Shown here: piece after piece, positions 12,545 through 20,506 of the stretch
How the letters are laid out: the number at the start of each line of letters is the position of its first letter
Numbering within the stretch: position 1 is the stretch's first letter
NCBI GenBank assembly: GCA_030612585.1
Contig: JAUWNP010000056.1
Location: 1 to 23,795 of the forward strand
Reading direction: 5' to 3'
DNA: 23,795 bases
From: Anaerolineae bacterium
GTDB lineage: Bacteria; Chloroflexota; Anaerolineae; B4-G1
Notes under the pieces: generated by a model
The model's input: only the letters and a program-made list of their open reading frames with translations
Databases searched by the model: none
Told to the model about the DNA's origin: nothing
Position numbers and translations under genes: made by a program

Positions 12545-14881
12545 ATGAATCTAACCTGGTTGATCCCACTCTTCCCCTTCCTGGCCTTCGTGGCCATCGC
12601 GTTGGGGGCTCACCGGAACAAGACCGCCAGCCACCGCCTGGCCATCGGCGCAGTCGCCATATCCTTCGTCCTGGCGCAGGTCGTCTTCTGGCAGGCGGTG
12701 CTTCTCCCGGTGGGAGGAGGGGATGCGGCCTGCGAGAGCATCTCCGGTTGGTTCCCCATCGGCACCACCGTCTTCGAGGCCAGCGTGTGGGTAGACCCGC
12801 TGACAGTGGTGATGCTTTTTGTGGTGCCGCTGGTCTGCCTGCTGGTCTTTGTCTACAGCGTGGGCCACATGCGGGACGACCCGCGCTACAGCCGCTTCTT
12901 TGCTTACATCTCCCTCCTCACCGCCGGTATGCTGGGACTGATCGTCTCCGGCAACCTGCTGATGCTGTTCATCTGCTGGGAATTGATGGGGCTATGCTCC
13001 TACCTTCTGATCGCCTTGCGGGTCGAGGAGGAAGCGGCCTACCGCGCCGGGCTAAAGGCTTTCCTGATCACCAAAGTGGGTGACGTGTTCCTGCTGCTGG
13101 GCCTGCTGGTGTTGTACTCAGCCACCGGTTCGCTGCAGTACCGCGATATCTTCGACGCCGGGACGCTGGAAACGCTGGCTCGCACCGGATTTCTGGGCAC
13201 GCAGTTCCCGGTAGCGACGGGGATCGCGCTGCTGATCTTCGGCGGAGTGGTGGCCCAGGCGGCCCAATTCCCGCTGCACGTCTGGCTGTCCGACGCGGTA
13301 GAAGGCCCCGCCCCAGCCTCGGCCCTCATCCAGTCCGCGACGATGGCCCCAGCTGGTCTCTACCTGATGGCGCGTTGTTTTCCCCTGTACACGGCAGCCG
13401 GAGGCGAGGCCCAGATGGTGATGGTAGCCGCCGGTGCCTTCACTGCCCTTTTTGCCGCGCTGATCGCCACGGCGCAGAACGACGCCAGGCGCGTGCTGGC
13501 CTGCTCCACTATCAGTCAGTTGGGCTACGTGGTAGTCGCGCTGGGCGCCGGGGCCTACGTGGCTGGCACGTTCTACCTCATCACCCACGCCTTTCACAAG
13601 GCGCTGCTCATCCTGGGGGTAGGTTCCATCACCCACGGGATGAAGCATGGACTCCCCTCCTCCTCACAGGGGGATGGGACGGGGGAGGGGGTCCCCTCTC
13701 CCTCACAGGGGGAGGAGCCGGGGGAGGGGGTCCCCTGCGACCCCAACGACTTGATGAATATGGGCGGGCTGGCCCGACGGCAGCCGGTCACCTATTGGAC
13801 ATTCATCGCCGGCGTGCTGTCGTTATCTGGATTTCCACTTTTCACGACCGGTTTCTGGTCCCAGGAGGGGATTCTGGACGCGGCCTACAAGATGCACCCG
13901 CCGGCCATTCTCTGGATACTGGCGGTCACGGCTGGCCTGACCGCCTTCTACTCGGCGCGGCTGCTGTGCTTGATCTTCCTGGGCCGGGCGCGCAGTGAGG
14001 CTGCCGCCAACGCCCACGAGAGCGAACGAAGTATGACGACCCCGCTTATCGTCCTGGCGGTCTTCGCCATCTGCCTGGGCTGGGGGGGGGGGCTCCCTGA
14101 CTGGTTCCACCGCTTCGTCGGAAACGGCCACGCGGCGGAAGCGGCGACTTTCGCCTGGCAACCACTGGCCCTGTCAGTGGGCTGCTCATTGGGCGGGTTG
14201 CTGGTGGGGTATCTGCTCTACGGCTGGGAGCCACTGTGGACCGGGCAGACAGACCGCCTGGAGACCGGGATGCGCCTGGTGTGGCTAGGCTGGTTCCACC
14301 ACTTGCTGCGCGACCGCTTCCGTCTCGACGAGTTCTACCAGGCCACCTTCGCTCGTGGTGCGGCGGGCCTGGCGCGTGTCTGCGCCGGCTTCGACCGCAG
14401 GGTGTTGGACAGACTGGTTGAATTCGTCGCCAGAGCGGGGTGGGCAGCGTCGCGGACCGTCGCCCGTTGCGACGCGCTGGTGGTGGACGGAGCGACCAGC
14501 CGGGTGGCGTGGATAGGCCAGGCGACGTCGGAAGTTGCCCATCGCTTTGATGCGCTGGCGGCAGATAGAGCCGCCAATCTGGTGGTGCGAGCGACCCGGG
14601 CGATCTCGGAACTTTGCGCGCTCTTCGTCCCGCGGCTCCTCGACCCCCTGGCGGACGCAGCCGGCCACGCGACGCACACCATCTCAGGCGCGAGCGCCGT
14701 TTTCGACGCCCGTGTCGTGGATGGTGCGACCGAGGAGGTGGGCCGCGCGGTCAGAGCGGGCGGGCGCTTCATCCGCCCCATTCAAACCGGCCGGGTGCAG
14801 AACTATGTCCTGGTCGCCTCCATCTCTGTAGTAGTGCTGGTGGCGATGTATTTCACCATGGTGCACTTTGCGTGGTGGTGA
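12545..14881 (+). CDS. nuoL: Complex I subunit NuoL, enlarged and with altered proton path
   Basis: The distal antiporter-like subunit, 778 residues against about 610 in E. coli. The fold is clear: WELMGLCSYLLI, FPLHVWLSDAVEGPAPASAL, STISQLGY, THAFHKALLILG and a C-terminal QTGRVQNYVL followed by the last TM helix. TM5 Glu146, Asp180, His348 and Lys352 remain. Usually essential residues differ, by alignment from memory: Gln238 for Lys229 of E. coli, Gln263 for His254, Tyr344 for His334 and Gln440 for Lys399. A 26-residue loop insertion (371-396) is encoded by a 39-bp tandem repeat. The lateral-helix region (616-745) consists of five exact 26-residue repeats. The ATG at 12545 lacks a Shine-Dalgarno. 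Nothing suggests a broken frame, so it is probably made as an atypical subunit. Confidence 0.93.
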   Translation: MNLTWLIPLFPFLAFVAIALGAHRNKTASHRLAIGAVAISFVLAQVVFWQAVLLPVGGGDAACESISGWFPIGTTVFEASVWVDPLTVVMLFVVPLVCLLVFVYSVGHMRDDPRYSRFFAYISLLTAGMLGLIVSGNLLMLFICWELMGLCSYLLIALRVEEEAAYRAGLKAFLITKVGDVFLLLGLLVLYSATGSLQYRDIFDAGTLETLARTGFLGTQFPVATGIALLIFGGVVAQAAQFPLHVWLSDAVEGPAPASALIQSATMAPAGLYLMARCFPLYTAAGGEAQMVMVAAGAFTALFAALIATAQNDARRVLACSTISQLGYVVVALGAGAYVAGTFYLITHAFHKALLILGVGSITHGMKHGLPSSSQGDGTGEGVPSPSQGEEPGEGVPCDPNDLMNMGGLARRQPVTYWTFIAGVLSLSGFPLFTTGFWSQEGILDAAYKMHPPAILWILAVTAGLTAFYSARLLCLIFLGRARSEAAANAHESERSMTTPLIVLAVFAICLGWGGGLPDWFHRFVGNGHAAEAATFAWQPLALSVGCSLGGLLVGYLLYGWEPLWTGQTDRLETGMRLVWLGWFHHLLRDRFRLDEFYQATFARGAAGLARVCAGFDRRVLDRLVEFVARAGWAASRTVARCDALVVDGATSRVAWIGQATSEVAHRFDALAADRAANLVVRATRAISELCALFVPRLLDPLADAAGHATHTISGASAVFDARVVDGATEEVGRAVRAGGRFIRPIQTGRVQNYVLVASISVVVLVAMYFTMVHFAWW
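13653..13736 (+). repeat. 39-bp tandem palindromic repeat inserted in nuoL
   Basis: Copy 1 (13653-13691) and copy 2 (13692-13730) match at 34 of 39 positions, and a partial third (TCCCCT) follows. Each has C-rich and G-rich halves around CTCACAGGGGG, so it can fold into a hairpin. As 39 is divisible by three, the frame is kept and 13-residue units (PSSSQGDGTGEGV, PSPSQGEEPGEGV) are added to the protein. Confidence 0.88.
14390..14779 (+). repeat. Five 26-residue repeats in the NuoL lateral helix
   Basis: Protein units start at residues 616, 642, 668, 694 and 720, exactly 78 bases apart. Each begins with an F/C residue, usually followed by D, and carries a V/L-V/L/A-D core; units 2 and 5 share VVDGAT. 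The last unit runs into the standard IQTGRVQNY segment. Nucleotide identity is low, so the duplication is old and kept for its amphipathic pattern. Confidence 0.85.
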
Positions 14882-14882
14882 C

Positions 14883-14971
14883 AGAAGGCTTGTAGTGGCA
14901 ACTTCAGTCAGAAGGCTCGTAGTGGCGACTTCAGTCGCTCCCCCCTGTGAACGACTGAAGTCGTCACTACG
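14883..14971 (+). repeat. 27-bp tandem repeat and 20-bp hairpin between nuoL and nuoM
   Basis: Two adjacent 27-base copies (14883-14909 and 14910-14936, 25/27 identical) contain GTAGTGGC(A/G)ACTTCAGTC. The second copy continues into an inverted arm: CGTAGTGGCGACTTCAGTCG (14918-14937) pairs with 14952-14971 over 20 bp with one G-U. The loop is 14 bases. The nuoM ribosome site AAGGAGG (14994-15000) follows after an AAC/CAA-rich spacer. Confidence 0.82.
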
Positions 14972-15007
14972 AACAAACAACGAACAAACAGTTAAGGAGG
15001 ACGCAAC

Positions 15008-16546
15008 ATGGCGTATTTCCCAATTCTAAGCGCGATCATCCTCGCCCCGCTAGTGGGCGCGCTGCTGATCCTGGTCATTCCCCGCGAGGACGCCAAGACG
15101 ATCCGGCGGGTGGGGATCGCCTTCGCCTTCCTGACACTCGTCCTGGCGGTCATCATCTGGGTGGAGGTAACCCGCATGGGGGCAGGTCAGATGCGATTCG
15201 AGGAACTATACCCCTGGATTCCCACCTTCCAGGTCTTCTTCCACGTGGGGGTGGATGGGCTTAGTGCGCCGTTGGTCCTCCTGACCACGCTGTTGACGAC
15301 GCTGGGCCTCTTCTATTCAGCCCACACCATCAAGGATCGGATCAAAGAGTATTATCTGCTGTTTCTTCTGTCGGAGATGGGGATATGCGGCGTCCTCCTC
15401 TCCCTCAACCTGGTGCAGTTCTACGCCTTCTGGGGGTTGGTGATGGTGCCGATGTTCCTGATCATCGGTGTGTGGGGCGGGGAGCAACGGGAACACGCGG
15501 CGATCAAATACTTCATCTACACGCTGTTGGGCAGCGTGGCGCTGCTCCTGGCGATCCTGAGCGTCTACGTGCAGACCGGCACCTTTGAGATCGCGGAGGC
15601 GGCAGCGGCCCGGCCCTTCCACGGCGCCGACCAATGGACGTGGGCCTGCCTGGCGTTCTGGGGCCTGTTCGTTGGCTTCGCCGTCAAGATGGCCTGTTTC
15701 CCCCTCCACGGTTGGCTGCCCGACGCCCACACTGAGGCCCCCACGGCGGGGAGCGTCATTATGGCCGGCGTGCTCCTGAAACTGGGAGGCTACGGGTTGA
15801 TGCGGGTAGCGCTGCCGCTTTTCCCCGAAGTGTTCCGCTACTTCGTCATGGGCGTGCCCATCATCCCCATCCTGGCTGTCATCAGCATCGTCTATGGAGC
15901 ACTGGTCTGTATGGCGCAGTGGGACCTGAAGCGGCTGATCGCCTACTCCTCGGTGGCGCACATGGGCTACGTCACGTTGGGCGTGTGCGCGACCGCGGCC
16001 AGCATTGGGACGTTGGGCAGCGAGGAGGCCCTCAACCTGGCCGCAACTGGCCTGAGCGGCGCGGCGATGCAGATGTTCACCCACGGCATCATCACCGGCG
16101 GGCTGTTCTTCCTGGTGGGTTTCCTCTACGAGCGCGCCCACACCCGCGACCTGAAAGCCTTCGGCGGGCTGGCGAGCCAGGTGCCTTACTACTACGGCAT
16201 GACGATGGTGACCTGCCTGGCCGGCCTGGGGCTGCCGGGGTTGTGTGGTTTCTGGGGCGAGTTCTTCGTCTTCCGGGGAGCGGTGCGCTTCATCCCGACA
16301 TACGCTTTCATCGGCGTCCTGGGCCTCGTCTTTACGGCGGCCTATACGCTCTGGAAAGTCGTACAGCACCTTTTCTGGGGCCGGCTGGACGAAGAGAAGT
16401 GGGGCGATCTGCAGGACATGGCGTGGTGGGAGAAGGTGACAATGTGGCCGCTGGTGCTGGTGATGGTGGCCTTTGGGTTCTACCCTGCCCCGATTTTGGA
16501 CTTGCTCAACGCGGCAGCGACGACGCTGTTGAAAGGGTTGCCATAG
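15008..16546 (+). CDS. nuoM: Complex I subunit NuoM, TM5 glutamate replaced by glycine
   Basis: Central antiporter-like subunit, 512 residues and about 14 TM helices. AAGGAGG seven bases upstream supports the ATG. Family motifs are clear: GFAVKMACFPLHGWLPDAHTEAPTAGSV (continuing into a LLKLGGYG helix) keeps Lys227 (E. coli K234) and Lys258 (K265), and GFWGEFFVFRGA keeps Glu418 (E407). The TM5 glutamate, normally in FWELMLVPM and essential in E. coli (E144), is glycine here: FWGLVMVPM, Gly143, codon GGG at 15434-15436. The Glu/Lys pair that opens the proton channel is therefore broken. The frame and flanking residues are normal, so this is a genuine substitution if the base calls are right. 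Confidence 0.93.
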   Translation: MAYFPILSAIILAPLVGALLILVIPREDAKTIRRVGIAFAFLTLVLAVIIWVEVTRMGAGQMRFEELYPWIPTFQVFFHVGVDGLSAPLVLLTTLLTTLGLFYSAHTIKDRIKEYYLLFLLSEMGICGVLLSLNLVQFYAFWGLVMVPMFLIIGVWGGEQREHAAIKYFIYTLLGSVALLLAILSVYVQTGTFEIAEAAAARPFHGADQWTWACLAFWGLFVGFAVKMACFPLHGWLPDAHTEAPTAGSVIMAGVLLKLGGYGLMRVALPLFPEVFRYFVMGVPIIPILAVISIVYGALVCMAQWDLKRLIAYSSVAHMGYVTLGVCATAASIGTLGSEEALNLAATGLSGAAMQMFTHGIITGGLFFLVGFLYERAHTRDLKAFGGLASQVPYYYGMTMVTCLAGLGLPGLCGFWGEFFVFRGAVRFIPTYAFIGVLGLVFTAAYTLWKVVQHLFWGRLDEEKWGDLQDMAWWEKVTMWPLVLVMVAFGFYPAPILDLLNAAATTLLKGLP

Positions 16547-16598
16547 GGTTTTGGGCAGGGAAATGGTGGCACAACTATTAGGCTCTGGTGAGGACAAG

Positions 16599-17135
16599 AT
16601 GGACTATTCCAGAAGCATAGAGGAGTTGAAGCAGGCATCGTTGTTTGACTTGTACAGATTGCAAGTTGCCATAAGCCATCAACTGGAAAACCCGCAGCGT
16701 GTTCAGGAAATCAAAAGTCAATTAAAGCCCGGTCAGCATATCACCTATTTTGATACAGTAGAGAACAGGCTAGTCGAAGCCAAAGTGATCAAACTGAAGA
16801 GAACACGTCTGTTAGTAGAGAACAAGCACGACAAGCAGCGATGGAACCTAGCCTTCTATTGTGTCAACCTGGATAGTGTAGATACAGACATCACGCTCTC
16901 GTCAAAAATGGGACTGGACAAGAGCCAACTCAAAGTTGGTGATAAAGTAGGTTTTCGGGACAGGCAAAATAATGATGTGTATGGTGAAGTGATTAGACTA
17001 AACCGAAAGACGGCTACAATCTTGACAGATGACCATACGAATTGGCGAGTTGGTTACGGGCTGTTATACCTGGTGATAGACGGTGAGCGAGGAAACCCGA
17101 ATTTGATTGCAGGTGAGATTATCAACAGAGTATGA
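16599..17135 (+). CDS. Unknown protein with two SH3/Tudor-like barrels
   Basis: 178 residues, family unknown. ATG at 16599 is preferred over the longer frame because GTGAGG lies eight bases upstream. A short helical N-terminus (SIEELKQASLFDLYRLQVAI) is followed by two similar beta units: about 45-85 (LKPGQHITYFDTVENRLVEA, then VIKLKRTRLLVEN) and about 125-165 (LKVGDKVGFRDRQNNDVYGE, then VIRLNRKTATILTDD), each ending near a W (KQRWNLAFY, TNWRVGYG). This suggests duplicated KOW/SH3-type barrels that could bind RNA or peptides. Its bases are clearly more AT-rich than the nuo genes around it. Its stop overlaps the next start (ATGA), so it is coupled to the radical SAM gene. Confidence 0.7.
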   Translation: MDYSRSIEELKQASLFDLYRLQVAISHQLENPQRVQEIKSQLKPGQHITYFDTVENRLVEAKVIKLKRTRLLVENKHDKQRWNLAFYCVNLDSVDTDITLSSKMGLDKSQLKVGDKVGFRDRQNNDVYGEVIRLNRKTATILTDDHTNWRVGYGLLYLVIDGERGNPNLIAGEIINRV

Positions 17136-18067
17136 ATCGGTCCTTAACAGATCAACTGACAGAATGTGAATGTTGCCCGCGCAAATGTGGGGTGAACCGA
17201 CTTGAAGGAAAAACTGGTTTTTGCAGGATCGGTTCCAGTATTCAGATTTCCCATGCCGGTCTGCATTTTGGAGAGGAACCCCCCATTTCTGGGACAAACG
17301 GTTCCGGGACCATCTTTTTTGCCGGATGCAACCTTCGCTGTGTATTTTGCCAGAACTACCAGATCAGCCAGGAATTTCAGCAGGGCCGTACCCGGATCCT
17401 GACTACAGGTGAACTCGTATCTGAAATACTGCGCCTTCAGGATGAGGGTGCTCATAACATCAATTTTGTCTCACCTTCTCACGTGATTTTCCAGATGGCC
17501 GATGCTATTCAGGTGGCCCAGGGCAAGGGACTTGTTGTTCCTGTTGTGTATAACTCTAACGGTTATGATGCAGTGGATGCGCTCCGGCAGATACGGGGTC
17601 TGGTGGATATCTATCTTCCGGATATCAAATATATGGAAAATGAACCCGGAAAGCGGTTTTCTATGGTGGACGATTATGCGGATATCGTCCCTGGGGTTCT
17701 CAGGGAAATGCTGGATCAGGTAGGCCACCTGGAAATGGACAATGATGGCATCGCGGTGCGGGGATTGCTGGTCCGGCATCTGGTATTGCCCAACTACCTG
17801 GGTAACAGCCGGAGATGTCTCCGCTTTCTGGCACACCTGTCCCCGGATACTTTTGTCAGCATCATGTCACAGTACTCTCCTCAATATAGAGCGTGTGACT
17901 ATCCCGAGATAAACCGGACGCTGACAAAAAATGAATATGACGAGATCACGGATTATGCGCTTGATCTTGGCCTGGAGAATGCCTTTGTACAGGAACTCGA
18001 AAGTCAGGAGCATTACCTGCCTGATTTTGATCAGGAACGTCCTTTCGAAGGGTATCTTGCTGCTTGA
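17132..18067 (+). CDS. Radical SAM protein, PflX type (COG1313)
   Basis: A 311-residue radical SAM enzyme of the PflX group, homologues of pyruvate formate-lyase activating enzyme. The SAM-cluster motif is GCNLRCVFC (Cys66, Cys70, Cys73). An N-terminal extra Cys set is typical of the group: CECCPRKCG (12-20) and GFCRIG (Cys31). INFVSPSHV and VVYNSNGYD are further family stretches, and DIYLPDIKY lies in the barrel. The substrate of this group is not established. It is AT-richer than the nuo genes and overlaps the upstream gene by ATGA. It interrupts the nuo operon, and no glycyl radical enzyme is in the window. Confidence 0.88.
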   Translation: MNRSLTDQLTECECCPRKCGVNRLEGKTGFCRIGSSIQISHAGLHFGEEPPISGTNGSGTIFFAGCNLRCVFCQNYQISQEFQQGRTRILTTGELVSEILRLQDEGAHNINFVSPSHVIFQMADAIQVAQGKGLVVPVVYNSNGYDAVDALRQIRGLVDIYLPDIKYMENEPGKRFSMVDDYADIVPGVLREMLDQVGHLEMDNDGIAVRGLLVRHLVLPNYLGNSRRCLRFLAHLSPDTFVSIMSQYSPQYRACDYPEINRTLTKNEYDEITDYALDLGLENAFVQELESQEHYLPDFDQERPFEGYLAA

Positions 18068-18091
18068 CATCTCAATTGGGAGGTAATGAAA

Positions 18092-18733
18092 ATGTTGACG
18101 TCCATGCTCACGCTGCTGGCCATACTCTCGGCCTCTATCCACATCCGGGCGGAATATCGCGGCCCACGGCAGCACATTTACATCTTCAAACCCCTGACGA
18201 TGGTGTTTATCTTGCTGATCGCCATCCTGGGACAGGCCACCTTGCCGTTCTACAAGTATATGATTATCACCGGTCTCGTCTTCTCCCTGGCGGGTGATGT
18301 CTTCTTGATGCTGCCCGCGGATCGATTCGTGGCTGGGCTGGTTGCCTTTCTCATTGCGCATCTTTTCTACATCGCGGCGTTTGCGTCAGAGATTAGTGTG
18401 CTGATATGGTGGCCACTAGTTCCCGCTGTCATCTACGGCATTGTTATCTACACTGTTCTCGCCCCCTCTCTCGGCAAACTAAAACTGCCGGTACTCATCT
18501 ACGTTGGGGGCATCCTGATTATGACCTGGTTAGCCTGGGAGCGGTGGAGCCAAACAGGTCAAAGCGGGGCACTTCTGGCCTCCGTTGGGGCGGTCTTGTT
18601 TGTCATTTCGGACACGATTCTGGCGATCAACCGCTTCCGAGGTGCGTTCAAACCTGCCCGCGCCTTGAACCTGACCACTTACTTCGCTGCGCAGTGGTTG
18701 ATTGCCAGTTCGGTAGGGGCTTTGGTATTTTAG
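18092..18733 (+). CDS. YhhN/TMEM86-family membrane protein
   Basis: About 213 residues, eight TM helices, of the YhhN family whose animal member TMEM86B is a lysoplasmalogenase; bacterial substrates are mostly unknown. Family features: IFKPLTMVFILLIA, AGDVFLMLP, FLIAHLFYIAAF, and near the end GAVLFVISDTILAINRF and TTYFAAQWLI. The longer frame starts at 18086, but GGGAGGT (18078-18084) is one base from that ATG and seven from 18092, so 18092 is preferred. The gene lies between the radical SAM gene and nuoN, in the same direction. Confidence 0.88.
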   Translation: MLTSMLTLLAILSASIHIRAEYRGPRQHIYIFKPLTMVFILLIAILGQATLPFYKYMIITGLVFSLAGDVFLMLPADRFVAGLVAFLIAHLFYIAAFASEISVLIWWPLVPAVIYGIVIYTVLAPSLGKLKLPVLIYVGGILIMTWLAWERWSQTGQSGALLASVGAVLFVISDTILAINRFRGAFKPARALNLTTYFAAQWLIASSVGALVF

Positions 18734-18805
18734 TTAGAAGCGCCGGGTTTACGAGTTCATACTATATGCAGAAAAGAATCAAATGAACGCATCTATGAGG
18801 GGAGT

Positions 18806-20287
18806 ATGTTGACTTTCGGGGAACCGGCACTCACACTGGTGGAGACGCTGTGGCTACTCTCGCCGGAACTGGTGCTCCTGCTGGCAGGTCTGCTCGTCCT
18901 GGGGTTGGACGCGCTCCGTCCGCGCTGGGAGGGGAGATGGCGGCCGCCTCACATCGCGCTGGCGGGGCTGGGCGGAGCACTGATCGCCACCATCAGCCTG
19001 TGGGGCTGCCACGGGCGAGTGCTGTACGTGCTTTCGTGCGACAGTTTCGCGCTGGTTGTCAAGATGTTCGCGCTGGTGGCCGTCGGGCTGATCGTCCTCC
19101 TGTCCGACGCCTACGTGCAGGCGCACAGCCGCCACCAGGGCCGGTTCTACGCGCTGTTACTCTTCTCCGCCCTGGCGATCTGCCTGCTAGGGGCGGCGGT
19201 TAACCTGATCGCGATTTTCCTGGCCCTCGAGTGCCTCAGTCTCGCCTCATACGTCCTGACCGGCTACCTGCGGGACGACCGGCGCTCGACCGAAGCGGCG
19301 ATCAAGTATTTCATCTACGGGGCGGCGCTTTCGGCGACTATGCTCTACGGCATGTCGTGGCTCTACGGTGCTACCGGTTCGACCGACCTGAGCGCGATTG
19401 CGGCGGCACTTGGAGAAGCAGAGAGTGCGCTGCGTCCGGTCGTCCTCCCGGCGCTGATCATGATGATGGCCGGCTTCGCCTGTAAGATGGCGGCGGTGCC
19501 CTTCCACCAGTGGGCCCCCGATGCCTACGAGGGCGCGCCGACCCCCGTCGCCGCCTTTCTTTCGGTGGGGCCAACGCTGGCCGGTTTCGCGCTCCTGGTG
19601 CGCGTGTCGCTGACCGCGCTGCCAGCGGGCCTGGATAACCTGGCCGTGGACTGGCGGGTGCTGCTGATGGCAATGGCGGTGCTGACGATGACGGCGGGCA
19701 ACCTGGTGGCGCTGTGGCAGACGAACGTCAAGCGACTGCTGGCCTACTCCAGCATCGCCCAGGCCGGCTACGCCCTCATCGGCGTGGTGGCCGCGTCGGA
19801 GGCCGGGGTGACGGCGGTGCTGCTCCACCTGGCGGCCTACGCGCTGGCCAACGTGGGAGCCTTCGCCGTCGTTTGCGCCGTCTCCGAGCAGGGCGATTCC
19901 GACGACGTCGAGGAGTACGCCGGGTTGAGCCAGCGTGCACCGCTGCTGGCGCTGGCGCTGCTGTTGTGCCTCCTGTCGCTGGGCGGCATTCCCCCGCTGG
20001 CCGGTTTCACCGGCAAATTGTATCTATCCTACGCCGCGATTGGCGAGGGATTGCCCGGACTGGCCGTCGTGGGTCTGATCAACAGCGTCATCTCACTGGC
20101 CTGCTACTGGAAGGTCATCCGCGCCATGTACATCACACCGTCCAGGGAGGCCAGCGCGTTTCCGGTGGCAAACACACTTGCAGTTGTCTTGGGATTGGCT
20201 ATAATAGGGCTGTTTGCGCTGGGGCTCTGCCCAACGCCGCTTCTGGGGTTGTTGCAGAGCGGTGCTGCGGTTTTCTTCGGGGGGTAG
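18806..20287 (+). CDS. nuoN: Complex I subunit NuoN, TM8 lysine lost
   Basis: The antiporter-like subunit next to the quinone module, 493 residues and about 14 TM helices. Key residues kept: Glu142 in LALECLSLASY (E. coli E133), Lys227 in FACKMAAVPFHQWAPD (K217) and Lys in GFTGKLYLS (K395). The conserved SVGPKAAGFA-type stretch is SVGPTLAGFA, so Thr257 (codon ACG, 19574-19576) stands where the central lysine (E. coli K247) is expected. Start ATG has GAGGGGAG immediately upstream. It is separated from nuoM by three unrelated genes, unusual for a nuo operon. Confidence 0.93.
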   Translation: MLTFGEPALTLVETLWLLSPELVLLLAGLLVLGLDALRPRWEGRWRPPHIALAGLGGALIATISLWGCHGRVLYVLSCDSFALVVKMFALVAVGLIVLLSDAYVQAHSRHQGRFYALLLFSALAICLLGAAVNLIAIFLALECLSLASYVLTGYLRDDRRSTEAAIKYFIYGAALSATMLYGMSWLYGATGSTDLSAIAAALGEAESALRPVVLPALIMMMAGFACKMAAVPFHQWAPDAYEGAPTPVAAFLSVGPTLAGFALLVRVSLTALPAGLDNLAVDWRVLLMAMAVLTMTAGNLVALWQTNVKRLLAYSSIAQAGYALIGVVAASEAGVTAVLLHLAAYALANVGAFAVVCAVSEQGDSDDVEEYAGLSQRAPLLALALLLCLLSLGGIPPLAGFTGKLYLSYAAIGEGLPGLAVVGLINSVISLACYWKVIRAMYITPSREASAFPVANTLAVVLGLAIIGLFALGLCPTPLLGLLQSGAAVFFGG

Positions 20288-20351
20288 GGAGCGGGAGACA
20301 AGATGCAGGAGGCAGGTTAGGCCACCGCTGTACAACGATAATGTTACTCTC

Positions 20352-20447
20352 ACCCTCCCACAGGTTTGGACGAGTTTTCAACGCAAAAGCACATCCCAAC
20401 GGCTATGCAAGCCTGCGAGTACAGCAAATCGTAACCTGCGGGAGGGT
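20352..20447. repeat. Long-range inverted repeat after nuoN
   Basis: ACCCTCCCACAGGTT (20352-20366) and AACCTGCGGGAGGGT (20433-20447) pair at 14 of 15 positions around 66 bases. CTC (20349-20351) and a later GAG could extend it. It lies in the 219-bp gap between nuoN and the small antitoxin-like gene, where I see no other feature. It may end nuo transcription or be a palindromic element. Confidence 0.6.
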
Positions 20448-20506
20448 AGCCTGTGAGCAGTTACACGATAACTCCCGAAGTTGAAGCCGAAAGGGAGTGC
20501 TGAGCT

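Noticed and set aside
15317..16597. 426-residue open frame opposite nuoM
   Set aside because: It is antisense to a clear NuoM, rich in His/Gln/Arg and without any family motif; a shadow of GC-rich coding.
20178..20205. TTGCAG-16-TATAAT inside the 3' end of nuoN
   Set aside because: The -10 is perfect but the -35 is 3/6 and it lies in coding sequence 300 bases before the next gene; chance or weak internal promoter cannot be separated.
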